NCBI GenBank assembly: GCA_036429605.1
Contig: JAVFKD010000002.1
Location: 2,914,001-2,978,000 of the forward strand
Source: Cladobotryum mycophilum
Lineage: Eukaryota; Ascomycota; Sordariomycetes; Hypocreales; Hypocreaceae
Length of the DNA: 64,000 nucleotides
Direction: 5' to 3'
The notes beneath the pieces were generated by a model. The model was given only the letters and a program-made list of their open reading frames with translations. It had not been told where the DNA came from and made no database searches. Of this stretch, positions 24,001 through 37,321 are shown one piece after another (the stretch's first letter is position 1; each line of letters opens with the position of its first letter). A program made the translations under genes and the position numbers.

Positions 24001-26614
24001 CGTGTGTGCGCTGTAGAACGTGCGGGTTGCCGGAATGGTTAGGTACCATGGACAACTTTTGGCTCCCAGCACTCCCCAGCACACTCGTAGGGCTCCAGGG
24101 CTCTGAAGTGCTCTGTCCAGGTGCTCTTGTCCGCTATCCATTCACCCCCAGGGGAGGGGAGGGGAGGAGAGGACACCTTCTGGCGTTTCTCCTCTTGTTC
24201 CTCCAGCGATTTTGCCGCATGCATCTTCCCATCGATTAACCCCCCCTACCCGACCAACCTACCATCTCCCCCCATGCCCCCATTGTCCAACTGTTGACAT
24301 CCATGTCATGAATCTCTCTCTCTTGACAGCATGGAGGTCATCTTGATTTCCCCGTGAGCCCCTCTTGTCCAACCATTTCTTACTCCTAGGGCACGGGTCC
24401 GGTCGGCTCCCACGCATCCGGGCAATCTCTGATTTTGTTTGCAAGTAATGTTGCTGATTTCCATCCTGACACAATGACTCGACCCCTAACCAACAACAAG
24501 GGCGTACGGACCGAAAGTTTCCTTGACTCCTTCCAGACGCGGTAGGAGCCTTTGGGATCCGAATTCTCATTTCTTATTTCTTCTTAGTATTATTACAAGC
24601 AAGTATTATGATTATTATTAGTTTTTTTGTGGTTTGTTCCTGTTGATTCCTTTGTTCCATGTAATGTAACACTGCACCACCACTTTGAATCCTGAGTAAG
24701 ATGATGCTATGACTACGAGCATCTTAGGTGGTATTAGGTGGTATCAGATTTTGTGGTGGCACACCAAAATCAATTTAATCCACATGAAGGGAAAAGAAAA
24801 GGGTTTCATGTTGTTTGCGATCTGTCAGATATGTTGGTTTGAGAGCTTTGTACTACAAGTATGGTTCTCCCCGCTTTCGAGGGAACAAAAAAAAGGAAAA
24901 ATAAAATAAAAAACAAACAACATCCCTTTGGACGCTTACAGCTATAAACGACGCAACAAAGCAAGACAAGCTGCATACGGACGGATGGACGGACGGACGG
25001 TACGGTACATACTACAAAGGGCAAACTAAGACATTGCCTGACCTCTTCCCAGAGCCTCTGTTTTCTCATCCCTCCACCAAATGTGGTACATGGTACTACG
25101 GAAAAGGGCAGGTTTTACATTATTGCCGGCTAAGCGTCGCCAAGGGAAAGAGGGAAAGAGGGAAAGCAAGGCAAGAAAGAAAGAAAGGCGTCAATAGGAT
25201 CCGAGGAGACGGGTGATGGGTCGGGGAGTCGATCCGTCGGGAAGCTGCCTGGCTCATACCCTGCCTGGGATATGAATGATATGAAAGATTTTCTTTTTCT
25301 TCTTCGTTCTGTGGCCTCTTGTCTGGCGACACCCGGATTAACCTGGCGCTGTACTGACTTGATCTCTCTGACATCGACACTCCAGGGCTATTCGACTTCC
25401 GGTACCCTTGCCAGTCGGAATTCTGGGGCGGTGAGCCGCGGTGCCCAACCGGCTGGTTTTGCTTGTGCTCGCTCAGGCTTTTAGCAGGTTTTAGTGGTCG
25501 CATCCAGCACGGTTAGGTAGTTCTTACCGTCCGCAGGGAGCAGGTTAGGGCAAGGCAGGGAGAGCCCTGGCGGTGTCTTACTGTGCTGAGCACTGGAAGC
25601 CTCCTCTGGTTTCCCCGGAAAGGTTTCTCCATTTCCAAGGACATGAGTGAGCGAGCATGGGGAGCCCCAAGCGTTTGTTAGCACACCTTTGGCACACCTC
25701 TCGCACACCCCATCCGGGTTAGCAATACGCCCTCTAGGCTCTCTCTTTTAGGGTCCAATCATCCTGCCAGGTGGTTCCGGGGAGGCGGTCAAACGCCCAA
25801 ACACCGCCATTTTGGTAGGACAGCGACTCTGCTGTAGGGCTGTTTGTGTGCGTGTCCCAAGATTGCAGCAAACAAGCGTGGGGGGTTGACATAAGGGAGG
25901 GGGAGTGTAGATAGGGATGGGTGTGTGTGTGTGTGTGGTGGATGAGCAAACGCAACATGCCCGCTCTCGGATTTTTCTTTTCTTGACCTTTTTTGCCCAA
26001 AAAACAAAAAACGAGATTCCCTTGTTGTCGCACCCCCATTCACATACCACAACACACACCCCCTTCAACCCGTACGCCCCCAAACCGCCCCCCTTCTCAT
26101 CCCTCAGCACCGCTGGCCCCCAGTAGCATCTGATTCACACATGTGCCGTCGAGATGGTATAAGTGCTCATCCTCCCTCGCTCTGCTTTACAAGTTGCTCC
26201 TACGATAATCTATATCATACTAAGTTATACCGACGAACAAAGCTCACTACTCTACTCGAGCCTTCATCCTACATTACAACATTCATCAAACATCCATCAT
26301 ACATACAAAGCTTACCAACCGAATCCTCCCTTCATCCTTCAGCGGCGCTTTTTTGGCTTGTGACGGCAAATTCTCTAACCCGCACACCAACATTTTGACA
26401 CACACTTAAAACTCCGGGACCCGACGGACGGAATATCGGAAACCAGCCGAGGACATCATCACTGAAAAGCAACCGAGGAAGGCTTCCAGATCTCCGACGG
26501 TCTTCTTTTCATATAACAACGGGGCATCGACACATCGATCGACCCACTGCTCGAATAATATTCGATCACAATCACAACTACCGAACATCACACACACACA
26601 CAACCACATTCACA
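18015..26614. other. 8.6-kb region without convincing genes
   Basis: Open frames here are short, overlap on both strands, and show neither known domains nor splice-linked continuity. Visible content: A/T-rich stretches, GCGATGCGATG repeats near 22670, a (GAT)n run at 23190-23213, GGAC repeats at 24980-25000, a (GT)n run at 25920-25937, and C/T- or A/C-rich sequence at 26040-26610 that is likely the 5' leader of the gene at 26615. Non-coding RNA cannot be excluded. Confidence 0.5.
23190..23213. repeat. (GAT)n microsatellite
   Basis: Trinucleotide run of about seven units in non-coding DNA, seen directly. Confidence 0.9.
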
Positions 26615-27085
26615 ATGTACGGCTCATACGGATCATACAGCTCCATGAGCTCCATGTCTTCTCCCATCGACATCACCCCTTCCAGCCTTCGTGGCCACGA
26701 TGCTGCCTGCGCTTTCCCTTCTTGGCCCAGGCGATCATCTCTCTCCGAGTCTGACCACGAAGAGCGTGCTACTTCTTACCTCTCCGACGATGACCTCTTC
26801 CTCTCAGACCCCTTCGACGATGACGTCCACAGCATTGCCAGCTCCAGCGCCTCTTCCTCTCCTGCCGCCATGCCATCACCACCCAGACTCTCCGATGCCG
26901 AGATCTTGGAGATGCACCGGGAGAAGCTCGCTCTTCAGCGCGAGTGCGTGCGCCAGGTTATGCTTGAGAAGGAGCGTCGACGACAAGCTGTCAAGAGCAA
27001 GAAGCGCTCTTCCAGCAGCTCCTCCAAGAAGAGCTCCAAGACCAAGCTCACCAACATGGCTCCCATCTCTGAGGATGGCGAGTGA
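26615..27085 (+). CDS. Ser-rich basic protein of unknown function, 156 aa
   Basis: I do not recognise a family. The start has a strong context (ACATTCACAATG) after an A/C-rich leader with CACACACA. The N-terminus MYGSYGSYSSMSSMSS is Tyr/Gly/Ser-rich. The middle is acidic with DDDLFLSDPFDDDVHS. A predicted helix follows (LSDAEILEMHREKLALQREC), and the tail is a Lys/Ser tract (KSKKRSSSSSSKKSSKTKL) resembling a nuclear localisation signal. Codons strongly prefer C at the third position (TCC, CTC, AAG), which suggests real and well-expressed coding sequence. A nuclear, mostly disordered protein is likely; function unknown. It stands alone between two gene-poor stretches of 8.6 and 10.2 kb. Confidence 0.72.
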   Translation: MYGSYGSYSSMSSMSSPIDITPSSLRGHDAACAFPSWPRRSSLSESDHEERATSYLSDDDLFLSDPFDDDVHSIASSSASSSPAAMPSPPRLSDAEILEMHREKLALQRECVRQVMLEKERRRQAVKSKKRSSSSSSKKSSKTKLTNMAPISEDGE

Positions 27086-28658
27086 ACAAACCTATTCTAC
27101 ACACAGCCCGTTCGGCAACAAGCATTTTCTTTTTTACATTTTTCTCACTATTCAACCGTTATCGACATTCACTTTACGGTCTAATCACCTATGATGCCTT
27201 TTGCAGGCAAATCAAGGATGATTTACATTGCACCCAACAATGATGCAATACGATGATTACGCGGCAGATCATGATACCCCCGGTGGTACAGACGCGCAAT
27301 AAACAGGATGCGCGTTTGGCTGGTGTAAAATGGTCAACGAAACCATTACATCATGCACCACCAGCAGGCGTTGGAGGCTGTGGCTTGGGATATTCCTGAT
27401 AGGAAGAAACCGGGCGCCGACTCTAATGAGTCACAGTCACACAGGGTTCCTATTGGCTGACGGGATTTGTGCGGGATTGGGCGGTGACCTTTTTCCATTT
27501 TCCCTCTTGCCGAGGCCGGATCGGATTACCGATTGTGGACCCGCGACCATTCCGGTCTTCGGTCTTCTACTCTTTCAGCGGGTGACAGGAAGCTTGTGAT
27601 AAGCGCCTCGCCCATCAGCATTATCATCACCACCACCTTTCTCTTATCCGACATTCACTCTATCGACAACTTCTTACCGACACACCTCCTTTTCATCATC
27701 ACATGTCATCATTGTCCAGCATAGATACCCTTTCTTTATTACTTTAAACACTCACGGCCGCCTGCATCATACTTTTCTATCACTTATTTAATGCATCATC
27801 GGAGTTTTTACTTTATTGGATTTTTATCATAGCGCGGGCATTGGGAAATGGGCATTGGGACACGATCCTCCAGCTGAGGATCTGGGACGAACAGCGATTT
27901 GTTTTATTTATTTATATGCTACCGCCTTTGCGGAGCTGGATACCATTAGTTTAGTTTACAAGCTTAGATAGCTACTTTTCTCATTCTCACGAGATACCCC
28001 CTTTTTGGCAAATATGAATTTTAGTCTTGATTTACCCATCAACTACTTGTGCCTCTCTCTCTTCTGTGACTCTTCTGTGACATGTGTGAATCACATCTAA
28101 ATTGGTCATCTTGGCTAGAGCGGATTGAACCTTTCTGGAACCAAGATTCCGAACTTGGCAATTTCCACAATTGATTCAAACCTTGAACGCCTGTCAGCCT
28201 TGCTTGACTTGCATGTGGACAGGCGCTGACTGATCCGATTCAAGAAAGACAGTCATGCATCTCAGATGACTCGCCAGAAGGACTTGGCTGTTTTACCCCC
28301 GGGGAAGCGTACTCCGCGGCCGCGGTGAGCGGGAAGTGCGGCGCGGTGTGTGTTTTTGACGTGGATAATGGAGATAGACGGATAGACGGACAGACGGGCG
28401 GACATACAGACATACAGACATACAGGCAGACGGAGATGGAGAGGGAGGAGAGAGACTTGAGAGAAGGCAGAGGGAAGAGGGGGCGGGCGGAGAAGGGTGT
28501 TCGTCCCGCAAGTCATGCCGCCAAGAGAGGATGCGCCCATGTTGGCCGGGTTGGCCAGGCTTGTCACATAGATAATAGTTACTTTGTAATATTATCATAC
28601 GAAAAAAGATTGGTCTATTTCGGGCGTGAAGAAGCCGCCCCGTAAAGCGTTTTCTTGA

Positions 28659-28672
28659 CCCCCCCCCCCCCC
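28659..28672. repeat. Poly-C tract
   Basis: Fourteen consecutive C in non-coding DNA, seen directly. Confidence 0.9.
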
Positions 28673-29088
28673 GTTTGGGCGTTGAGTTTGACATGCAACG
28701 TTTCTTGTGTGTGTGTGCTGTGCTTTGCCAACAAGGCTGTTGTGTTGGGGGAGAATGTGGGCAAAGCTCGGTTTCGTTTCCCCGGATTGTGGCCCGTGAG
28801 AGAGATGGATTTTGTGGAGATGCTTGCTTCGCCTCTCTTCCTCCCTCTTTCTCTCCATTTCTATACGGGGGCGGATTGGGGGGAGGATTTGTGTGCACGT
28901 GTCACATTTCTTTTGATCCCAACACTGCCTCCTTGGTTTCAACCATTCAGATGATACAAGTAGCCAAAACCGAAAAAACGAAAAAAATGATTGATACGAT
29001 TTGATACGCGCTTGGGTGTTCAAAGTGGTTTTGTTCAAGGTGCACTAGCGGTGATGGGGGAACCTTGGCTTGCATACACCCCAGTCCG

Positions 29089-29090
<2 letters not shown>

Positions 29091-29120
<30 letters not shown>
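29091..29120. repeat. (TGC)10 microsatellite
   Basis: Ten perfect TGC units. It lies in frames that show no other coding evidence. Confidence 0.95.
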
Positions 29121-29122
<2 letters not shown>

Positions 29123-32100
29123 TGCACCATGCCCGCTGTTAAAGAGACTCGGAGAGAAAGCGATGGAGATAAAGAGAGGAGAGAGAAAGAAAAACGTGCC
29201 AGCCAACACGTACATGCATTGGACCCAGTCCAACGGGGAGGGAGTGCGGGTGGGGGGAAGCGCTCGTATTTTTTCTTTCTGAATCAAGAACCGTTTTCGA
29301 CCAATTCTGGCGCGCTTTGGGGGGGGGGGGTTTCAAGAATAGATACCTGCTTGTAGATAGATTAGGGCTGTTTGTGATTGTGATTGGAGAGAGGTGGGAC
29401 AACGTGATGGTCACGTTTTGGTCACCTTGGCGGCGTGTGGGAGAACCCAGACCCGGGTGACTGGATTGGGAACTGGTTAAAAAAAAACGGTTGAGAGGAC
29501 CAAGAAACAAAAAAAGCAAGATATTTGAAATTTGTCTCATCACCAAATCACATTCAAGTTTCCACTTCGATATACCGCTTCGGGAACGAAACCCCCCATC
29601 CCATGATCCCGCTTTATCCTATCACATATTTGACATACCTGGACCGATATATCCGCCTTGGAGTGGCGATAAGTGACCCCCGTCCTAGGGGCATATATAT
29701 AACCAATGACTCTGCGAGGATGTAGTTTTACGGTCTCATTTGTTGATATATCTGCCAAATGGGAACTAAGAAAATCACCCATTGGTTAGAAAAAAGGGTG
29801 CAGCGTGACGTCTTTTTTGTTCTTCGCTCTCATCTCCTCAACCGCGGACTTTCTGCTCCATTGGATGAAACATGGTGATTCGTTAAGCGACGTTTTCGTA
29901 ATTACACCCTAATACGGCCAAAAAAACCGGCACCCTCAAAATACTACAGGGCTTGAGACGTTTGTTCAAAGTAGTGGCCCAATATTCCAGCATGGATCGG
30001 ATATATAAGAACCGCGGCCGGGTGTATATAGGACGGAGAATATGTGACGAGACTGGCTCCAGCCAATACATCTTGAGACCCCTGGGGGGTAAGGTATGCT
30101 GATCAGCGTGTGATGTGTCCGTGACGCCGAGGAGAGGAAGATATAACGCCTCCGACTTCTCTTGAACAGGAAGGAAGTAATGAAAAAAAGAAAAGTAGCT
30201 ATGCGCTGTTGACATCTATACTTGGATGCTTCACGGTGGGGGGGCCAGGGGGGCGTGTTTGTATATAATTCGTTTCGCCTGACGACCTCTTATGCGACCT
30301 GGGTGGGAAAACCTGATGAACGCGGAGATACAAACTATACCGAAGACGGGATCTCGATACAATTTTTGGTATACATCCATGGTGGAAGGAAGGAAATGGT
30401 ACTAATGCTCATCGTGCTGATGTTGGGCATTTAGTTCCCTTTGATGATGATGCAGGTGTTTGATGACGGCATGTCACTGGTGGTCATCGGCTACGAAAAT
30501 ATGGGGGAAAAGCGTAGCTAATGCTGTTTCAAACCTGGGTTCGGTGTCTTTGACGACGTTGCTCCATAATCATAATGGGCTTGGTAGCGTCTAAGAGTAA
30601 AAGTCACTCTATCTCATGAGACTACGTATGTAGTGTATAGTAGAATGTGCGAATGGCTGTTGTAAAGGGAGGAGGTTTTCTCTTCTACAATCTTAAACCA
30701 TGAATGCTCTGACGATGGCCTCATTGGAAAAAAAACGAGATTTTGAGAAAGACGACATGTCTATTCTGAAATGTCTATTTGACATGCTTCTTTCTATGCG
30801 TGAGCTTCGCATAACATCGAGTTAGATGGGCTTTCATTTCATACTTTTTGCATCTTGGAAAGTGGACTGCGGAGAGAAGAAGCCCCCATCTGGTAATCCA
30901 AAACTCAGATGACTTGGCGATGGACCAAACAGAAAACAAGGATTTGGAAAAAAAGGGATGATATGCTGATTTGAACTGCTTTCATCCGTAATCTCCATCT
31001 GAAGCCGCGTCAGAGTCCTTATCCTACCCATCTGCTATGTAGAAGGGGGTGAGCAGAGAAGAGGATGACACCGTCTTAGGTATTCCAAATTTCGATTATC
31101 TAGCAGCAGACTGTCTAAAGAAACAAGATTTGGTTAACATGATATGATGACTTGACGTGTCCCGCTCATGTATGACGTTGAGAAACAGGTGCTTCATCCA
31201 CTTCTTCTTCTGCACATGCACATGCATGGGCATAATGCATGGCTATTCAAGAAACGGACATATCCAACGCAACTCCTGTCATCGATTACTTACCGACTGA
31301 CTGACTGATGAACGGACACCAAAAAAAACAAGATTTCATCAAGATGACATGGTGATCCGAACCGCTCCACGTGTAAAAGACCCACGTGAATCTGCCTTGA
31401 CAGCTGTCCTATGAACCTTGCTCGTTTCAAATTCCCAATCAGTGTTTTGAGAGGAGGGGGTAGTAGTATCATTCCGCAAGGGAGAACTTTGGAATCGAGA
31501 TCGACCTTTCTCATTCCCTCCCTTGCTTAAACTTGGTTTTTTTTGGGGGGGGGGGAGAGGGGGAAAGGGAACCAACAGAGATTCGGTAACGAGTCCTTTT
31601 GCATTTTCAGCTTGTCTGGGACATTGTCTTGATCCTCACCGGTTAATCTATCGGATTGTTGAACCTGCTTCCGGTCGTTACACATGCATTTGCCAAGTCT
31701 TTTATCTCCCCGTCCATGATATCATCTCGCCTCGTTTTTCTTCTTCTTCTACTACCGACTTGGGTCAGCATCACGACGGATAAGAGAGAGACAGATAGAT
31801 AGATAGATAGAAAAAAAAAAAAACTGTTGGGACCGTGGGACCCGAGTTGTAACAAGGATAAAAGCAGGGAACTCGGGAGGACATGCAATTCTTCGGCTGC
31901 TTGTTGGGCTGGAGCGGGGAGGAAGGGGAGGGGAGGAGGGAAACATGCTGCCGGCCGTCTGAAACAAACGCAAGGCGTCACACGAGCATGTGGCTGTTGG
32001 CCAGGGTGACGGGAGAACATCTCGATATATCGAGAGACAAAATTGTGTAATATGACAAGGTGAAAAAACAAACAACCCCAAACGTGTCTCCTCGTGCTGC

Positions 32101-33392
32101 GTCTGCCGCACCTCACCGTATTTTCCAAGTTCCGCGCCCCTCCGTATGTTGCACAACAGAAGCGGCCCTCTTTCCGTGTACAAAAGAGTACTTGTACGTA
32201 AATATAAATGTCGGGACCGAGAACCTGGTTATCCAAAAAAACAAAAACAAAGGTCAATATGCACATGTAGCACGGCGGTACGTAGTAGTTGACAGCAACT
32301 TGTCTGACCATGTGCGGAAAGCCGATCACATCTTCGACCCTTGCCAGTTCCAAGTCCAGACTACCACTATTACATACTTACTCTGTACATAGATTGGAAA
32401 ACGGAAACCTGGGTATCTTGTAACGAGGGCATATGGAACCAAGACCCCTCATTGGGCTTTAAAGCGTTGCCTACGTGCGAGGTGGAGTAATACCTTGCGT
32501 TGTTCAGGAATGTTGAAACAAAAAATTGCGACGGAGATGGAAATCAGAGACAGGACGACTCCCAAGGGAGAGGCCCGATTGTTCAGCTCGTCCCGATGGG
32601 GGACAGTGAAGGTGAGAACTACGGGAAGAAGACGGTGTCATATGAGCCAATTATGCTGCTGTTGGACGCCCAATATTGATGTTGGTCGTTGAAGTGTGTT
32701 GCCCCCCTCCAAAAATAAAAACTGGCCGACGTTTTTGATGCATCATGATCCACGCTGATGCTACCATGGGCTGCCGAGAGGTATGGAGCATCTGTTAGTC
32801 GATATTTTGGGGGCTGCCATGCAATGCCTCAGCTCCTTCATCTCCGCATGAAAAAAAGGGAAAAGTAGATACGCCTTGCTGGGCTGGAGGCGAGAGGAAG
32901 AGAGAGAGGGAGAAAAAAAAGGGTCGTCCGGCCTTTTCTGGGTTCTGATTCGCGAGACCAAGTTTGCTCGAATGCCACTTTGGTAGCTCGGTGGACCCCC
33001 AATCCGGGAAAAGAGATGCACTGGTGGGGAAGAGTTGACCCAAAAAGGGACGCTGATTTGAAAGCTGGGAGGAGGTGAGCAGACCGAGGGTTGTGTGTTG
33101 TATGCATGTTACCTGAAGTATGTATTATGTAGTGTACATAATTGGCAAGCATGTATGTACATGACTCTCTTGGTACCTCGAGGTGGTGGTTGGCACAGCA
33201 TTTATGTAAACGGCAGAGAGGTTGCAACGTAAGGGGTGTTTTTGCGGCATGTTTGCGGCATGATTGTCCCAGGGGGTCGTAGTAGGAATGGGAGAGGGAA
33301 GTGAGGGGGGAATGGATTGATTTGATCAACTTCGCGTAGCCGAAGCGAAGCCGCCACGCAGACACCGGGTCGACATTGTGGCGGTTGTATTT

Positions 33393-33415
33393 AGAGTGAG
33401 TGAGTGAGTGAGTGA
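33393..33415. repeat. (GAGT)n microsatellite
   Basis: Tetranucleotide run of about five to six units, seen directly. Confidence 0.9.
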
Positions 33416-35602
33416 AGGACTCGTTTTGAGGATTGCGTTCCATTCGGAGTGCAGTGCAGTGCGGTGCAGTTCGCCACACCCATTTGGAATAAAAAGCAAG
33501 CAAGTAATAATGGGGAAAATGAGTTTTATGCATGTTATGCGTGTGCTATATTTGATGTTCGATGGCCACTGCATCAAGTGAAAAAAAGAGGGAACGGCGG
33601 CTCCATTTGATATTGATTAAGGCAAATGAAATTGTAAGCAATTGATTCGACATGAATTGGCTTTGATGGTATTAGACTTACTGACTATCACTATTACTAC
33701 CAAGTGGTTGCCCAAAACAGCGGGCGAGGTTGGAGACAAGTTGACAAGGTGGTCGGTTGGAGGTGAGACTGAGTGGAGGAAGAGGAAGGAAAGCTTGAAT
33801 CCTTGATCCCTGAAACGAGTTTAGCGGCCGGGACTGAGCGATTAGATCCTTGCCTGCAGACGTGATCGGGCCGCCGATTGGTTCCTTCCCGGCTCGCACT
33901 TGCATTGGGTGCCTCCAATCAGTGAACTCGAGGCAGGTCGGCGCTACCAGAGCTCTTTCCATTGAACGGTTTTGTCCAACAAGCCCCACTCTGGACTGCA
34001 GCCCCAAATCTTTTCCCCCTCAGAGGGCCCAACCAGGCGCTTGGCTCTCCAAGGGAAGGAGACGGAGAGAGAGAGAGCAGCAAGGGAAAAAAATTCCAGG
34101 GGGGGGGGCTGCTACTACCACGCACTTGGGGAATGGTTGCACTAACAGAAAACCGAACGGTTGATGACGGTACAAGAATGATTGATGGGATGGGTTTATT
34201 ATTAGAATGAGGACATGGCGAACATCAAGCGGAAGAGGGAACGCATTAATTGGTTTAGCCATTGATTGATCTGCGGTGGAGAAGGAAGTGGGAGAAAGAG
34301 AACTAGGAAAGAGAATGAGACCGTTGCTTGAAAAGGGAGGAAGGAGCACGCACCAGCGGGGATGGGGGGAGGAGGGAGGGATAACACGTTGTTGCTCTTG
34401 CACACACACACACACTCTTGCTCGTTGTGGTTGCCGCCCTCCCTGTAAGGTACCGTCCCACTCATTTATTTTCATCACATCATACGTAGGTACCTTGGTA
34501 CCTTCCAACTTTGCAGCAGCGATACGTACCTGGAAAAAAGGTACAGTCATACTGTGTGTGTAGAGATTGTGTGTGCTTCCAACGTACTATAGATCGCTTT
34601 TGTGGTGGAACCGTTGCCATCCTCCATGCACCGGTGAGACCCCGCAAGTCGTGGGCGGCGGGAACAGAAGAGAGAGGTCGGAACAAGCCCAGTCCCAGTC
34701 CCAGTTGCCGTTTACCGTTTCATTCATTCATCCATCCGCCCATCCATCCATTCATTGATTCCTCCCTTGATTGACGGGAATCCTTTCATTGTATGTCTGT
34801 CTCTCTGTCTCTGTCCCTCTCTCCAATAATGCTTCAAGGCGTAATGCAATTGAGGGGGGAGGGAAAAAAAAGAGAAAAAAGGGAGAAATCTCCAACGGCA
34901 ATCAACTACAACTCCTACTCCCACTACGTCGTATGATTGATTCATATTCACCTTTGACAAGTCGCTATGCAACCTTTTTGGCGGGGGATGATAGGTTGAT
35001 ATTCAAAGTCCAGGCCAGGGCACGCGGGCAACCCACAAGGCTAAACAGGGGACCAAACAGGGGGCCATGCGCCAACGATGGTACTTGTACATGGACAGCC
35101 AGCGCGCGTGTGTACATCTTTGGTCTTCAATTCGTCGGTTTTGTTTGATCCTCTTTAGAAACCGTCGCCTCGTTTTTCTCTCAAGTGGGCTGAGAGGCAA
35201 GCAAACAAATGGAAAAAGAGGAATCTTGCTGACCTTGTTCATCGTCTCGCTTGTTTTCTCTCCGTCTCCATCTCGTGTCCTTTTTTCTTCTTCTCTTGTT
35301 GTTGCCCACTCATGTCAAGGGATCCACTGACGCCATGACCTATTCGAAACATGGTCTGCGTTTCAATGTACATACAATGCCGTGGCATGCCTTATGCTGT
35401 TGGGCGAGGTGAGCCATGCGAAGTGAGGTACCCGTTTGCAAGTGACAAGGTACCTTTTTTTCTCCTTCGCCTCTCCCCTTCCCTTTCTCCCTCTTGCCTC
35501 TGGTCCTCTCGGCTCCCTCTTCTTGACACGACATTGCAACCACCAAAAAGCAGGTCTCAGGCATTGTTTGCCCAGCCCATGCTGCACTGCAGATACTTGC
35601 AG

Positions 35603-35630
35603 AAACAAGCAAACAAACAAACAAACAAAC
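35603..35630. repeat. (AAAC)n microsatellite
   Basis: Tetranucleotide run of about six units with one imperfect unit at its left edge. Confidence 0.9.
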
Positions 35631-35770
35631 GACAAGCAAACAAAGCAACAAATCCTAGGTACCTACCTACCTTGCCTTATACCTGATCCATAATCCATCC
35701 ATTCTGCATGTATCTTTTTTAGTTGCCGGTCCGTATCCGCTTCGTCCAGAGGGGAGAAAGGGAAAGGGAA

Positions 35771-35793
35771 AGAGAGAGAGAGAGAGAGAGAGA
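35771..35793. repeat. (AG)n microsatellite
   Basis: Dinucleotide run of about eleven units upstream of the WD40 gene. Confidence 0.9.
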
Positions 35794-36002
35794 AAAAAGC
35801 GACCGCGCCGCCGCCGTTCGTTAGCAAAACGAAAGCGCAGAGCTCTAATTTTATATGGCAGCCAACCCCATCCATTGACGGGCCTAGTTCACGGCCGCAT
35901 AGGCGCCATGCTCCTCTGGCTCCTCTCATCGGACCCATCACACTCACGACCCCAGCCAGCTCTTATTGACTTGACTGACTTGACTTACTGACTGACTGAC
36001 CG

Positions 36003-36034
36003 TCCATCCCTCCATCCATCCATCCATCCATCCA
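36003..36034. repeat. (CATC)n microsatellite
   Basis: Tetranucleotide run of six or more units, next to GACT repeats at 35970-36000. Confidence 0.9.
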
Positions 36035-37321
36035 TCATCCCTCCCCCCAGTCCGCTCCACTTCAGTCCAGTCCAGTCAGGTCAAGTTCCAAGTCAGGTTT
36101 GAACTTGCTACCGTATTATACTAGTACATACATAGCACTGCTTGTACTACTTGTTGCTACTACTACGACTACTACCTTGCTGCTGCGTGTGCGTCGTCTA
36201 CCTTACCTATCTTACATGCACTTCCACTGTTCTTTTTCTTCCTCTTCCTTCTTTTTTCTTAGCTCTTGCTCTCCTCCTCTTCTATTCTTTTCCCGCCCTC
36301 GAATTCGGATTCCAAGGAAGAAAGAAAGAAAGAAAGAAAAAAAGGCATTGGAAAGGTAAGCAGACGAGCGAGAAACGAAGACGAACCGAAACCCATCCGA
36401 GCAAGCAACACAAGACACACTCTTTTTTCCTTCTTCTGCCTCTGCCTCACCCCTCCGGCAGCCCCCAAACAACCTCCTGCATCGTCCTGCATCATTTGTA
36501 CTCCCCCAATATACATATACTAATGAAGCTCTAAAAGGCTGGTACAAACAAGCACCGGGCTCCCCCTTCTCCATTCCTCCTCGGCATATCGCAGCAGTTG
36601 TGTTTCCACCCATTTGCGTAAACGACGCCTCTCTTGCAAAACCGGTTGATTCCCAAACGAGAAAAAAAAAAACAGGCTACATTGGTTTTTGCTTTGTTCT
36701 CACCGCAACGCATTGGATTTTTCATATTCCCGCAACTGAAGTGAGACATTCAAGCATTGGGCGTCCACTGATAAACTGAAGCTTTTCGCCCAACCAACCG
36801 ATTCATCAGTCAGCATAATACGAATTTCTGCTTTGCCATACCGATTCTCAGTATCACGAAAGACTTATACTTCCTCTCTCTCTCTCTATCGCTATATCGC
36901 GCTCTCTCTTTGACGACCGACAACTCGATAAATCCCGGCGCTTTGGTTGATTTGTGGTGCTTTTGCGGTTCCCGTGTCCGGGAGTGGACAGTAGTCGTGT
37001 TCCATGTGATGGTTGACATTTGAAAAACCGCAACTTGCCGCGAACTTTGTGGGTCTTCGCCAGAGTGCAGAGCCCGGAGAGTTGGTGTTGGTCCTTGCCC
37101 TATCGACAATACCGTGGTGCGGTGCGTGTGCCGTTCCACGGGGTTGTCCTACTTCCAGCGCCCCGGAGAACGGGTTCTTGTAAGCGCTGCGGCAGGTGTC
37201 GCTCGACTGTGAACCACCGACTAAACTACAGCTTGGACGATTAATCGAATACAGAGCTTGGACGACGGATACCTATCGAGAAAGAAGGGAAAAAAACACA
37301 CCCCCACCACGGACTGCCATC

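Larger units (their letters stand above)
27086..37321. other. 10.2-kb region without convincing genes
   Basis: Only short overlapping frames without domains. Visible content: the 3' region of the gene at 26615, 14 C at 28659-28672, ten TGC units at 29091-29120, G-runs at 29319-29330 and 31545-31555, (AGAT)n at 31793-31811, (GAGT)n at 33393-33415, (AAAC)n at 35603-35630, (AG)n at 35771-35793, (CATC)n at 36003-36034, and C/T-rich sequence before 37322. The last kilobase or so is probably promoter and leader of the WD40 gene. Confidence 0.5.

Noticed and set aside
26691..27194. 167-codon frame overlapping the 156-residue gene
   Set aside because: Shifted-frame shadow; the start context and codon bias support the frame at 26615.
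28293..29038. Minus-strand frames of 147-201 codons in the gene-poor block
   Set aside because: They run through a C14 tract and microsatellites and show no domain.
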